Shown piece after piece: positions 7,667 through 14,446 of a stretch of 30,045 nucleotides of DNA. A program made the position numbers and the translations under genes. Positions within the stretch are counted from its first letter, which is position 1. Each line of letters begins with the position of its first letter. The stretch spans positions 1 to 30,045 of the forward strand of contig CAYUXF010000014.1 of NCBI GenBank assembly GCA_964448755.1, written 5' to 3'. The notes beneath the pieces were generated by a model. That model had not been told where the DNA came from. It was given only the letters and a program-made list of their open reading frames with translations, and made no database searches. This DNA is from CAYUXF01 sp964448755 (GTDB lineage: Bacteria; Margulisbacteria; Termititenacia; Termititenacales; CAYUXF01).

Positions 7667-7695
7667 TTGACGTGCATGTATTAAATACATACAAT
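7667..7695 (+). promoter_or_regulatory. Promoter with palindromic operator for the DUF4258/RHH pair
   Basis: TTGACG (7667-7672) and TACAAT (7690-7695) are spaced by exactly 17 bp. The spacer holds a perfect 15-bp palindrome, ATGTATTAAATACAT (7676-7690). The ATG of the first gene is only 6 nt past the -10 box, so the mRNA is probably leaderless. A palindrome between -35 and -10 is the classic position for autoregulation by an antitoxin of the ribbon-helix-helix type, which the second gene appears to encode. Confidence 0.7.
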
Positions 7696-7701
7696 ATATG
7701 C

Positions 7702-7935
7702 ATGTTTAAATTCACTAAACATGCAGTGGAAAGAATGCAGGAACGTGAAATTACAGAAACAGAAATAATGGCTGTATTAAAAAAAGAAANNNNNNNNNNN
7801 NNNNNNNNNNNNNNNNNNNNNNNNNNNNNNNNNNNNNNNNNNNNNNNNNNNNNNNNNNNNNNNNNNNNNNNNNNNNNNNNNNNNNNNNNAAAAGAAAAAG
7901 TACTTTACGAGGAGGCTATTAATTATGAAAAATAA
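7702..7935 (+). CDS. DUF4258-domain protein, putative toxin (interrupted by gap)
   Basis: Only the ends are visible, because 100 N replace the middle. The N-terminus, MFKFTKHAVERMQEREITET, is typical of DUF4258, a small fold often encoded beside antitoxins. The ATG at 7702 is chosen because the domain begins there and the promoter -10 box lies just before it; the upstream GTG at 7672 would overlap the -35 element. The frame after the gap is uncertain: one frame stops at 7922, another at 7935 (overlapping the next gene by 11 nt). The gap size is arbitrary, so the true protein length is unknown. Confidence 0.55.
   Translation: MFKFTKHAVERMQEREITETEIMAVLKKEXXXXXXXXXXXXXXXXXXXXXXXXXXXXXXXXXXKEKVLYEEAINYEK
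7790..7889. other. Assembly gap of 100 N
   Basis: Exactly 100 unknown bases inside the DUF4258 gene. The round number indicates a scaffold placeholder, so the real distance is not known. Confidence 0.95.
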
Positions 7936-8191
7936 AATTGATGCTAATTATTATGATAAACAGGATTTTTCTTCTTTGATGAAAAAAAATAATACCAAAA
8001 AAAAAGTATACAAAACCAGTACTAAAAGGGTAACTATGAATATTTCTTTTGAATCTTATAATGAAGCCACTAAACTGGACCGTATTATGGGGATGGGTTA
8101 TCAAAATGTTTTAAAAGCAGCGATCTTTCACGGTTTAAAAGATCTACAAAAGATTGCTGATCAACAAAAGCAGAAGATCACTAAAAAATAA
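7925..8191 (+). CDS. Putative ribbon-helix-helix antitoxin/regulator
   Basis: 88 residues with GAGGAGG 9 nt upstream of the start. The N-terminal 35 residues are polar and Lys-rich. Residues 36-70 (RVTMNISFESYNEATKLDRI, then GYQNVLKAAIFHGLKDL) fit a ribbon-helix-helix pattern: a short beta strand (VTMNIS) followed by two helices. Immediately after a DUF4258 gene and behind a promoter with a palindromic spacer, it most likely encodes the antitoxin that represses the operon. The toxin-first order resembles higBA/brnTA-type systems. The RHH call rests on pattern only. Confidence 0.55.
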   Translation: MKNKIDANYYDKQDFSSLMKKNNTKKKVYKTSTKRVTMNISFESYNEATKLDRIMGMGYQNVLKAAIFHGLKDLQKIADQQKQKITKK

Positions 8192-8241
8192 AAGCTCCTA
8201 GCTGTCGTTTTTTTTAATATGAATGTATAATCTCGTTCATT

Positions 8242-9030
8242 ATGGACAATAGACCTATTGGTGTTTTTGATTCCGGCAGCGGCGGTTTAACTGTTTTAGC
8301 TGAAATAAAAAAACAGCTCCCCGGTGAATCGGTTATATATTATGGTGATCTGGCCCGTGTTCCCTACGGTTCTCGTTCACGCGAGGAATTAATTAAAATA
8401 AATGAAGAGATCATCTCTTACCTGGCGGGCCGCAACGTTAAAATGATCATTGTGGCCTGCAATACATCTTCGGCTGTGGCCTTGCAAGAAACTAAACCTA
8501 AATTTGATCTGCCAATTATCGGTTTAATTGGCCCTGGTGCGCAATCGGCCTGGGTCACCAGCAAGAACAACAAAATAGGCGTCATTGCCACACAGGCCAC
8601 TGTCAATTCACACGCTTATAAAAAAGTTCTCAGTAGTATCAATACCGATGTTGAAGTTTTTGAACAGCCCTGTCCGCAGTTCGTTCCTTTAATAGAGAGC
8701 GGCAAAGTGGAATCGCCGGAGATGAAAGCGGCAGTTAAAGAGTATTTGGCACCACTCTTAGCACATGGTGTAGACACAATTATTCAGGGCTGTACCCATT
8801 ACCCTTTAATTGAAGAAAAATTAAAAGCCTTAGCCGGACCGGCCGTTAATTTTGTTAACCCCGCAATTGGCGCTGTTTCGCTGGCCAGAGAAATACTGGA
8901 AAAGAACGGTGAACTGGCGGCTGGACCGGCTCAATATGAATATATTGCCACAAAAATGGAAGGAGCTGATTATGTACGAGTTGATGGTAGAGGAAAGTTT
9001 TTCGGCGGCCCACCGGCTCCTGAAATGTAA
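8242..9030 (+). CDS. murI: Glutamate racemase
   Basis: 262 residues. It begins IGVFDSGSGGLTVLAEI, has YYGDLARVPYGSRS, and carries the two catalytic cysteines in ACNTSSA (about residue 73) and QGCTHYPL (about 184). It makes D-glutamate for peptidoglycan. TATAAT at 8226-8231 lies 10 nt before the ATG and no Shine-Dalgarno is visible, so the transcript may be almost leaderless. The last 59 nt overlap queD in another frame, and the final residues (GRGKFFGGPPAPEM) do not look like the family tail. The C-terminus may therefore have been altered by, or merged with, the queD start. With amj nearby, the neighbourhood serves cell-wall synthesis. Confidence 0.96.
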   Translation: MDNRPIGVFDSGSGGLTVLAEIKKQLPGESVIYYGDLARVPYGSRSREELIKINEEIISYLAGRNVKMIIVACNTSSAVALQETKPKFDLPIIGLIGPGAQSAWVTSKNNKIGVIATQATVNSHAYKKVLSSINTDVEVFEQPCPQFVPLIESGKVESPEMKAAVKEYLAPLLAHGVDTIIQGCTHYPLIEEKLKALAGPAVNFVNPAIGAVSLAREILEKNGELAAGPAQYEYIATKMEGADYVRVDGRGKFFGGPPAPEM

Positions 9031-9325
9031 TACACCCTGTGAGAATCTGCACGGACACAACTGGCTGGTTAAAGCCTTTGTCCAGAGTACGGAACTCAAT
9101 AACGAAGTCGGTTGGGTAGTTGATTTTAAAGAATTAAAAACCGCGCTAAAAAATATTTTATCGACACTGGATCATAAAATATTAAATGAGGTCTTAAGCG
9201 TCTCGCCAACCGCCGAAAATATTGCCAAATATATTTATACCGATCTTAAAAAAGTTTTTCCCGGCACGGTCAAAGTCAGTGTCTGGGAAACCGAGCGGGC
9301 CTGTGCCAGCTATTTTGAAAATTAA
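8972..9325 (+). CDS. queD: 6-carboxy-5,6,7,8-tetrahydropterin synthase (6-pyruvoyltetrahydropterin synthase family)
   Basis: 117 residues from the ATG at 8972, which has GGAAGGAG 6 nt upstream; longer in-frame starts inside murI have no such site and add no family sequence. Zinc-binding histidines appear in SFSAAHRLL and LHGHNW, and the catalytic cysteine lies in KCNTPCENLHGH. The C-terminal glutamate motif is WETERACASY. QueD converts dihydroneopterin triphosphate to carboxytetrahydropterin on the way to queuosine. The short length and CxxxC motif fit QueD better than eukaryote-like PTPS. No other queuosine genes are present. Confidence 0.9.
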   Translation: MYELMVEESFSAAHRLLKCNTPCENLHGHNWLVKAFVQSTELNNEVGWVVDFKELKTALKNILSTLDHKILNEVLSVSPTAENIAKYIYTDLKKVFPGTVKVSVWETERACASYFEN

Positions 9326-9352
9326 TAAAAAAAGTAGAGAAGAGGGGTTTTA

Positions 9353-10171
9353 ATGAATACGGTACTGATAGTTTGTTTTTTTACGGCGGTCATCCATATG
9401 AGCGAGGCCTTGGCTTTGTCGATGCGTTTGGCAGGAGTTAAGACCAATCAGATCGCCACTTCGATCTCATTTGTGAATGTCTCTTTCTTAGTTTCACGCA
9501 TGGCAAATATGTTGCAGGCGCCCTTATTAGGAGCAATGGTTGATTCGGCTATTCGCACTGGAACTGCCAGTGTCTTGGGTGTGGACTTTCGCTATATTAT
9601 TTTTGCTGCTTTTATTGGTAATTTACTAGGTGCTTTTTTTACACCGACAATGGCTAATATTTTTGTAGCTGGTATTAAGATCTTTGAAAAACAAGCTTCT
9701 ATTCCGCGGTTGCTGGTAATGATGTTTTTGCCTAAAAATATTATGAAGATCATCAAGAGTTTTCGTTTGCCTAAATTATCTATGCTATCAGATGTTCATT
9801 TTAACCGTATTCCGCATGGCTTTTTATATTTTAATATTTTTGTTGTCGGTATTTATGCTGTTGGAGTTCTCTCTTCTCTTTTTGCCGGAGCACTGCTGCC
9901 AGATCTGAGAGCTACTGCCGTTCAGCTTTCCGGCATTGTTAACGGCATGGCAACAATTATGCTGGCGATGTTTGTTGACCCCGGCGGTGCACATATTACA
10001 GACCAGTGTATTAAGAAAAAACGACCGATCAGTGATGTTAAAACAACGATTTTTTTCTTGTTATTAGGAAGAATTATTGCCACATTTATCTTAGCACAGC
10101 TTATTTTTATCCCGGCTACTAACTATATTATTTATTTTACTAAATTAATTGGTGGTTCGTTTGGACAGTAA
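9353..10171 (+). CDS. amj: Amj-type (DUF2837) lipid II flippase
   Basis: 272 residues, with six or more hydrophobic segments. The sequence carries IHMSEALALSMRLAGVKTNQ, SFLVSRMANMLQAPLLGAMVD, RLPKLSML, FNIFVVGIYAVGVLSSLFAG, and GIVNGMATIMLAMFVDP. These are the conserved blocks of the Amj/YdaH family, the alternate lipid II flippase of Bacillus that can replace MurJ. The start has GAGGGG 8 nt upstream. Its place right after murI and queD supports a role in peptidoglycan precursor export. Whether MurJ also exists in this genome cannot be seen. Confidence 0.85.
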   Translation: MNTVLIVCFFTAVIHMSEALALSMRLAGVKTNQIATSISFVNVSFLVSRMANMLQAPLLGAMVDSAIRTGTASVLGVDFRYIIFAAFIGNLLGAFFTPTMANIFVAGIKIFEKQASIPRLLVMMFLPKNIMKIIKSFRLPKLSMLSDVHFNRIPHGFLYFNIFVVGIYAVGVLSSLFAGALLPDLRATAVQLSGIVNGMATIMLAMFVDPGGAHITDQCIKKKRPISDVKTTIFFLLLGRIIATFILAQLIFIPATNYIIYFTKLIGGSFGQ

Positions 10172-10227
10172 CCCTCACCCCCGGCCCCTCTCCCAGAAAA
10201 TTTATAGGGAAGAGGATGGGAGAGGGT
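10171..10227. repeat. Palindromic repeat upstream of ligA
   Basis: The left half, CTCACCCCCGGCCCCTCT plus CCC, pairs through CCCTCTCCC (10186-10194) with GGGAGAGGG (10218-10226). Its left half matches the repeat inside ligA (11385-11402) at 17 of 18 bases, and the CTCACCCC end of the DUF559 element. The first base is the last base of the amj stop codon. It could act as a hairpin between amj and ligA and supplies the only purine-rich stretch before the ligA start. Confidence 0.8.
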
Positions 10228-10243
10228 AGAAAGAAAGCTTTTT

Positions 10244-12256
10244 ATGCAGATACGTGATAACTTAGAAAAACTAAGAGAGGAAATTCGCAAACACGAATAT
10301 CTCTATTACGTGGCCGATGCGCCGGTAATTTCTGATGCCGAATATGACAGTTTAATACAACAACTACAGGCGCTAGAAAATAAAAACCCTGAACTGATCA
10401 CGCCGGACTCGCCGACACAGAGGGTAGGGGGTAAACCGGCCGAGGGCTTTAATGAAGTTCTCCATGAAACACCACTCTATTCTCTGGGTAATGCCTTCAG
10501 TCACGAAGAACTGCGCGACTTTGATAAAAGGGCTAAAAAAGTATTGGAGCTGCCGCTGGATAGTGCGCTGGAATACACCTGCGAACTTAAATTTGACGGT
10601 TTGGCTGTTTCACTGCGCTATGAGCAGGGTCTTTTTGTCAGAGGGGCGACCAGAGGCGACGGCAAAAAGGGCGAGGATATCAGCGAGAATCTCAAGACGA
10701 TCCGAGCGATCCCTTTAAAAATTAAAGAACCGGTAAATATCGATGTCCGCGGCGAGGTCTATATGAAGCGGTCAGATTTTGCTCGTCTGGAAGGGTTTGC
10801 TAACCCGCGTAACGCCGCTGCCGGTTCTTTGCGCCAGTTAGACCCGGCAATTACGGCACAGCGGAATCTTGATATTTTTTGTTACGGCGTGGTCGGCAAT
10901 TATCAGACCCATTACGCAGCCTTAAACTATCTCAAAGAGCTCGGGTTTAAGGTCAATCAATATACAGAGGTCTGCAACAGTATTGAGCAGGTCATAGAGT
11001 ATTGCCGGAAATGGGATGAAAAGCGCAAGAGCTTGAATTACGATACCGATGGTATTGTAGTTAAAGTCAATTCCCACCGCTTTCAAAAAGAACTGGGTTT
11101 TACGACCAAAAATCCGCGCTGGGCAATTGCTTTTAAGTTTGCGCCGGAACAGGCGGAGACAATTGTTGAGGATATTGAGGTGCAGGTCGGCCGGACCGGG
11201 GCCTTAACGCCGGTGGCGAGATTGCGGCCTGTAGATCTTTCTGGTGTAGTTGTTTCTAACGCTACACTGCATAATGAAGATGAGATCAGAAAAAAAGACG
11301 TTAGAATCGGCGATAAAGTAATTGTGCAGCGGGCCGGCGAAGTTATACCTGAAGTAGTCAGAGTGGTCTTGAGTCATTCTCAACTCACCCCCAGCCCCTC
11401 TTACTTCGACGAGCTCAGTACAGCGCTTAAAAAGAGAGGGGAGCAATTCATCTTTCCTAAAAATTGTCCTGTTTGCAGAACTGCTGTAATTAAAGAAGAA
11501 ACTGAGGCGGTTTACCGCTGTCCTAATTTAGAATGCCCGGCCAGAGTTAAGGAGTCACTCAAACACTATGTTTCGCGCAATGCCGCCAATATAGAGGGTT
11601 TTGGCTCACAGCTGGTCGAACAGCTTTATAATGCCGGTCTTATTAAAAATATTGCCGACATTTATGATCTTAAATATGAAGAACTGATCAATTTGGAACG
11701 GCTGGGAAATAAATCGGTCAATAATCTTTTAAAAGCTATTGAAAAAAGCAAACAGGCACCTTACAGCGCGCTGCTCTTTGGGCTTGGCATTAGGCATGTT
11801 GGTCAATATGCCGCCGTTCTGCTGGCAGAACATTATCCTAAAATAGACCTGCTCAAAAATGTTTCTTTTGAGGAGCTCTCTTTGATTGACGGCATTGGTG
11901 AACGAATAGCCTCTTCTGTTGTAGAAACCTTTCACGATGAGAAGTTTCTGGCCATGATAGAACGCCTTAAGAACAGCGGAGTTGTTCTGGAATCGCATAC
12001 AGAGTCTATAGTGCTCTCGCAAAAACTTGCCGGCCGGACATTTGTCTTGACCGGTACACTGCCAACCCTGAGCCGCAATGAAGCGGCGGACTTAATTAAA
12101 AAACATGGCGGCAAAGTCACCTCGGCGGTCAGCAAAAAGACCGATTATGTTTTACTCGGTGAAGAGGCGGGATCTAAAGCTGATAAAGCCCGCGAGCTCG
12201 GCGTTAAAATAATTGAAGAAAAAGATTTTCTGCAAATGCTCAGTTTAGATGTATAA
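10244..12256 (+). CDS. ligA: NAD+-dependent DNA ligase
   Basis: 670 residues in the standard LigA order. Domain Ia is HEYLYYVADAPVISDAEYD. Adenylation has KFDG with the AMP-accepting Lys at residue 116, and DTDGIVVKVNS. The OB fold is VGRTGALTPVA. A four-Cys zinc finger (CPVC from residue 408, and CPNLEC) is followed by helix-hairpin-helix repeats (LGIRHVGQ, DGIGERIASSV) and a BRCT domain (LAGRTFVLTGTLP to the end). The enzyme seals nicks in replication and repair. The linker before the zinc finger is about 16 residues longer than in E. coli LigA and is encoded by a copy of a dispersed palindromic repeat. The ribosome site is weak. Confidence 0.97.
   Translation: MQIRDNLEKLREEIRKHEYLYYVADAPVISDAEYDSLIQQLQALENKNPELITPDSPTQRVGGKPAEGFNEVLHETPLYSLGNAFSHEELRDFDKRAKKVLELPLDSALEYTCELKFDGLAVSLRYEQGLFVRGATRGDGKKGEDISENLKTIRAIPLKIKEPVNIDVRGEVYMKRSDFARLEGFANPRNAAAGSLRQLDPAITAQRNLDIFCYGVVGNYQTHYAALNYLKELGFKVNQYTEVCNSIEQVIEYCRKWDEKRKSLNYDTDGIVVKVNSHRFQKELGFTTKNPRWAIAFKFAPEQAETIVEDIEVQVGRTGALTPVARLRPVDLSGVVVSNATLHNEDEIRKKDVRIGDKVIVQRAGEVIPEVVRVVLSHSQLTPSPSYFDELSTALKKRGEQFIFPKNCPVCRTAVIKEETEAVYRCPNLECPARVKESLKHYVSRNAANIEGFGSQLVEQLYNAGLIKNIADIYDLKYEELINLERLGNKSVNNLLKAIEKSKQAPYSALLFGLGIRHVGQYAAVLLAEHYPKIDLLKNVSFEELSLIDGIGERIASSVVETFHDEKFLAMIERLKNSGVVLESHTESIVLSQKLAGRTFVLTGTLPTLSRNEAADLIKKHGGKVTSAVSKKTDYVLLGEEAGSKADKARELGVKIIEEKDFLQMLSLDV
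11383..11443. repeat. Palindromic repeat inserted in frame inside ligA
   Basis: AACTCACCCCCAGCCCCTCT opens and AGAGAGGGGAG closes this 61-bp unit; CCCCTCT (11395-11401) pairs with AGAGGGG (11435-11441). It has the same outer ends as the repeats at 920 and 10171. It encodes roughly residues 380-400 of LigA (QLTPSPSYFDELSTALKKRG), a linker stretch absent from typical ligases, and keeps the frame open. The centre, TTCGACGAGCTCAGTACA, differs from the other two copies. Confidence 0.75.
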
Positions 12257-12257
12257 T
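12252..12257 (+). promoter_or_regulatory. -10 box for ruvC, overlapping the ligA stop
   Basis: TATAAT at 12252-12257 includes the ligA TAA and ends 7 nt before the ruvC ATG. No Shine-Dalgarno lies between, and the -35 region is poor. It suggests an internal promoter giving a leaderless ruvC-ruvA mRNA. Confidence 0.5.
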
Positions 12258-12264
12258 TAGCGTT

Positions 12265-12777
12265 ATGGAAAAATTAATTCTTGGTATTGACCCCGGCACT
12301 GCTATTTTAGGCTACGGGTTAGTCTCGCAAAAAGGGAATAAGTATAACGCAATTGACCATGGCTGTATTAGAACCTCTGCCAAGCTTTCGCCTGACGATC
12401 GACTAGTGCTTCTTTATGATGGCATTCAGGAATTAATTGCTAAGCATCAACCAGACGAAATAGCCATTGAAGAACTATTTTTTTCTAAAAATGTTAAGAC
12501 GGCCATGTCTGTAGCGCAGGCGCGCGGTGTTGTTTTACTTTCGGCGGCACAAGCCGGTATTAAAACAACTGAATACAAACCTAACCAGGTAAAATTGGCT
12601 GTCTGTGGTTACGGCAGTGCCGATAAAAAACAGGTGCAAGAGATGGTCAAACGGCTGTTAAATATGGAGGAGATAGTTAAGCCAGATGATGCTGCCGATG
12701 CCCTGGCGATAGCCATTTGTCATCTTAATTCGCGGACGTTTAACTTTAAAGAAAAGAACAGGAGCGTTAAATGTTAG
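12265..12777 (+). CDS. ruvC: Holliday junction endonuclease RuvC
   Basis: 170 residues of the RNase H-like fold. Acidic metal ligands appear in LGIDPGTAILGYG (Asp9), IAIEELFF (Glu in strand 4) and KPDDAADALAIAICH (C-terminal acidic pair). RuvC cuts Holliday junctions presented by RuvAB. It starts 8 nt after ligA. No ribosome site is seen, but a TATAAT sits 7 nt before the ATG. Its last codons overlap ruvA by 7 nt, giving a coupled ruvC-ruvA order. ruvB is not adjacent. Confidence 0.96.
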   Translation: MEKLILGIDPGTAILGYGLVSQKGNKYNAIDHGCIRTSAKLSPDDRLVLLYDGIQELIAKHQPDEIAIEELFFSKNVKTAMSVAQARGVVLLSAAQAGIKTTEYKPNQVKLAVCGYGSADKKQVQEMVKRLLNMEEIVKPDDAADALAIAICHLNSRTFNFKEKNRSVKC

Positions 12778-13391
12778 CTTATATTAAAGGAGAAATTTTA
12801 GCTAAAAGTGATAACTACGTAATTATCTTAAATACTACCGGCCTCGGCTATAAAGTCAGTCTGCCGCTCCAGCTCTGGGAAAAACAAGAGGTTGGCCAAC
12901 AGGCCACTTTTTTTCTCTATCAGCAGGTTCGTGAAGATCATTTGGCACTTTTTGGTTTGAGCTCTTTTGAAGATAAAAAACTCTTTGAGTTGCTTGTTTC
13001 GGTTTCCGGCATTGGCCCGCGCAGTGCCCTGGCTTTTTTTGACGCTTATTCTGCTGCTGATATTGTAGCGGCCATAGCGGGCGGCAATATTGCGGCTGTT
13101 AATAAAATACCCGGCGTCGGTAAAAAGACAGCGGAAAAAGTTATTTTAGAATTAAAAGATAAGATCAAAAAAGTTTTTACTGTTAATGCGGAAAACAGCG
13201 CTAAAACAGAGTTTACGGCCGGTTTTTCTAAACTGGAAGAGCGGTTTCGCTCTGAACTGGTCATGGCACTAACTTCGCTCGGCTATAGTTCGCGCGAGAT
13301 AGAAAAGACCATTAAAGATAATGAAGAGCTCTTAGCCAATACCGGCAGTGTAGAAGAGGGGATCCGCTTACTGTTAAAGAATTTAAGGTAG
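12771..13391 (+). CDS. ruvA: Holliday junction helicase subunit RuvA
   Basis: 206 residues. The N-terminal OB domain is MLAYIKGEILAKSDNYVIIL to about residue 65. The two helix-hairpin-helix motifs are SVSGIGPRSALAFF and NKIPGVGKKTAEKVILELKD (about residues 77-130), and the C-terminal domain III (ALTSLGYSSREIEKTI) binds RuvB. RuvA forms the tetramer that holds the four-way junction open. Its start overlaps the ruvC stop by 7 nt with AGGAG nearby. Its 3' end overlaps the convergent methyltransferase-like gene by 9 nt. Confidence 0.96.
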   Translation: MLAYIKGEILAKSDNYVIILNTTGLGYKVSLPLQLWEKQEVGQQATFFLYQQVREDHLALFGLSSFEDKKLFELLVSVSGIGPRSALAFFDAYSAADIVAAIAGGNIAAVNKIPGVGKKTAEKVILELKDKIKKVFTVNAENSAKTEFTAGFSKLEERFRSELVMALTSLGYSSREIEKTIKDNEELLANTGSVEEGIRLLLKNLR

Positions 13392-14072
13392 TTTTTTAAA
13401 GCCGGGTAGTGCAGTTTTAAAGATCCAGATATCGGTACCAGTTACTCTTTCCCCTTCTTGATTAAGAGTTTTTTGTAAATATTTTATATTTTCATCTACC
13501 AGCGGTTCCTGTATGTAAATTATATAAGAGTTTTTGGTACTGTATTTTTCTAAATTGCAGAGCCATTGATAAATTGCTTTGTGCCGAAAAGGTTTATACA
13601 TAATGTAAGTATCCGCTTCTGGAATTTTTCCCCGTTCACCAAGAGCATCACCAAGAATAATTTCACACTCCAGGTCAGGATTTTTTTTAACTCTAAGATT
13701 TTTAAAGTTTTTTTCTGCCGCTGTCGCCAGCTCACGAAAAGCTTCGATCCCAATTATTTTTTTAAAAGAAATTTCCGCTGCCAGCGAGAACTCTAAACGC
13801 CCTTTACCAATGCCAATACCGCCAAGAACAGTTTCTTTATTAATGATTTCCGGCCGGGTCTTTAAAAAGGAAATCAGTTGATCGATCTTAGGGTAGGGGA
13901 ACGTCTGATAAGGGATTGCGCTAGCGTACTTGGTATGATCTTTTTTGGGGAAATAAAAGCCCACTGTATCGATCCCCAAAAAACGATCGATCTCTTCTTC
14001 TTTTTCATGCGTATAATAAGAAGAGCTGGCTTCACTTATTTTTTCTGATAATGATAAATTTTTTTTCTGCAT
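13383..14072 (-). CDS. Putative SAM-dependent methyltransferase-like protein
   Basis: 229 residues, soluble. A Rossmann-type motif I is visible as LGGIGIGKGRLEFSLA (about residues 83-98). It is followed by KIIGIEAFRELATAAEKNF (motif II with acidic Glu), LGDALGE, and an aromatic MYKPFRHKAIYQWL block where class I methyltransferases bind the target. The C-terminal third alternates strands and helices (NSYIIYIQEPLVDENIKYLQ). Its N-terminus (SSYYTHEKEEEIDRFLGI) is not part of the domain. I cannot name the substrate. It is an isolated gene on the opposite strand to ruvCA. Confidence 0.6.
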   Translation of the reverse strand: MQKKNLSLSEKISEASSSYYTHEKEEEIDRFLGIDTVGFYFPKKDHTKYASAIPYQTFPYPKIDQLISFLKTRPEIINKETVLGGIGIGKGRLEFSLAAEISFKKIIGIEAFRELATAAEKNFKNLRVKKNPDLECEIILGDALGERGKIPEADTYIMYKPFRHKAIYQWLCNLEKYSTKNSYIIYIQEPLVDENIKYLQKTLNQEGERVTGTDIWIFKTALPGFKKLP

Positions 14073-14175
14073 TCCCTATTATTACCCGGTTTAATGGGGA
14101 TTTATACATAATTTAAAGATTATGGGTGAAAATACTATGTCACTAAATTTTATCGGAAATTCAAATTCCCCCATC

Positions 14176-14203
14176 TTCGGAGGAGAGCCTCGGAGGAGAG
14201 CCA
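14176..14203. repeat. Short tandem repeat beside tRNA-Lys
   Basis: A 13-base unit, TCGGAGGAGAGCC, occurs twice back to back, framed by ATCTT on the left and AAGAT on the right, so the whole can fold into a hairpin. It lies just downstream of tRNA-Lys and may be its 3' trailer or terminator region, though no T-run follows on the minus strand. Confidence 0.6.
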
Positions 14204-14209
14204 AGATTC

Positions 14210-14285
14210 TGGTGAACCCGGCGCGATTCGAACGCGCGACCACTACATTAAAAGTGTAATGCTCTACCGACTGAGCTACGGGTCC
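14210..14285 (-). tRNA. tRNA-Lys (anticodon UUU)
   Basis: 76 nt on the minus strand with encoded CCA. The acceptor arm GGACCCG pairs with CGGGTTC. The D arm is GCTCAGTCGGTAGAGC, the anticodon arm TTACA-CTTTTAA-TGTAG has TTT as anticodon, and the T arm GCGCG-TTCGAAT-CGCGC is perfect. A decayed partial second copy lies upstream (14306-14446). Confidence 0.95.
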
Positions 14286-14305
14286 ACTTACACGGTAAAA
14301 GAGAA

Positions 14306-14446
14306 AAACTACATTCCGTAGCTCTCTCTAAAATAACTATCAAAAAACAAAGAACCTATATCCCGACTGAGCATACCGCCTTTGGCGGAAACAAGCAATA
14401 AACCGATAGGGTTATTGCGCAGTTACGGGTCCACTTACACGGTAAA
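14306..14446 (-). pseudogene. Decayed second tRNA-Lys copy interrupted by a palindromic insert
   Basis: The 5' end and upstream flank of tRNA-Lys recur exactly. The 23 bases at 14277-14299 are repeated at 14424-14446, and CCGACTGAGC (14267-14276) at 14363-14372. In the second copy a 51-bp insert (14373-14423) separates these two blocks, falling between tRNA positions 9 and 10. It contains two hairpins, CCGCC-TTT-GGCGG and GCAATAA/TTATTGC. A weaker match to the anticodon arm (ACTACATT...TAGCTCT, 14309-14328) follows in the right order. This and 14447-14608, which holds AT-rich palindromes, are all that occupies the space before the next gene. Confidence 0.65.

Noticed and set aside
8192..8215. 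Terminator after the RHH gene (AGCT-CCT-AGCT then T8)
   Set aside because: A stem of only four base pairs is too weak to call, despite the T run.
11204..11446. 80-residue minus-strand ORF inside ligA
   Set aside because: It lies fully within ligA and is open only because it reads the palindromic repeat; no ribosome site and no family resemblance.
12228..12245. LexA box near ruvC (CTG...CAG in the ligA end)
   Set aside because: The spacing between CTG and CAG is 8, not 10, and it lies in coding sequence.
14176..14203. Possible CRISPR-like repeat
   Set aside because: Only two 13-base units with no spacer between them; no cas genes nearby.
14126..14290. Plus-strand ORF across the tRNA (reads GGEPRRRAKILVNPARFE)
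   Set aside because: It is the antisense of tRNA-Lys and its trailing tandem repeat; this spurious translation appears wherever a tRNA is read backwards.
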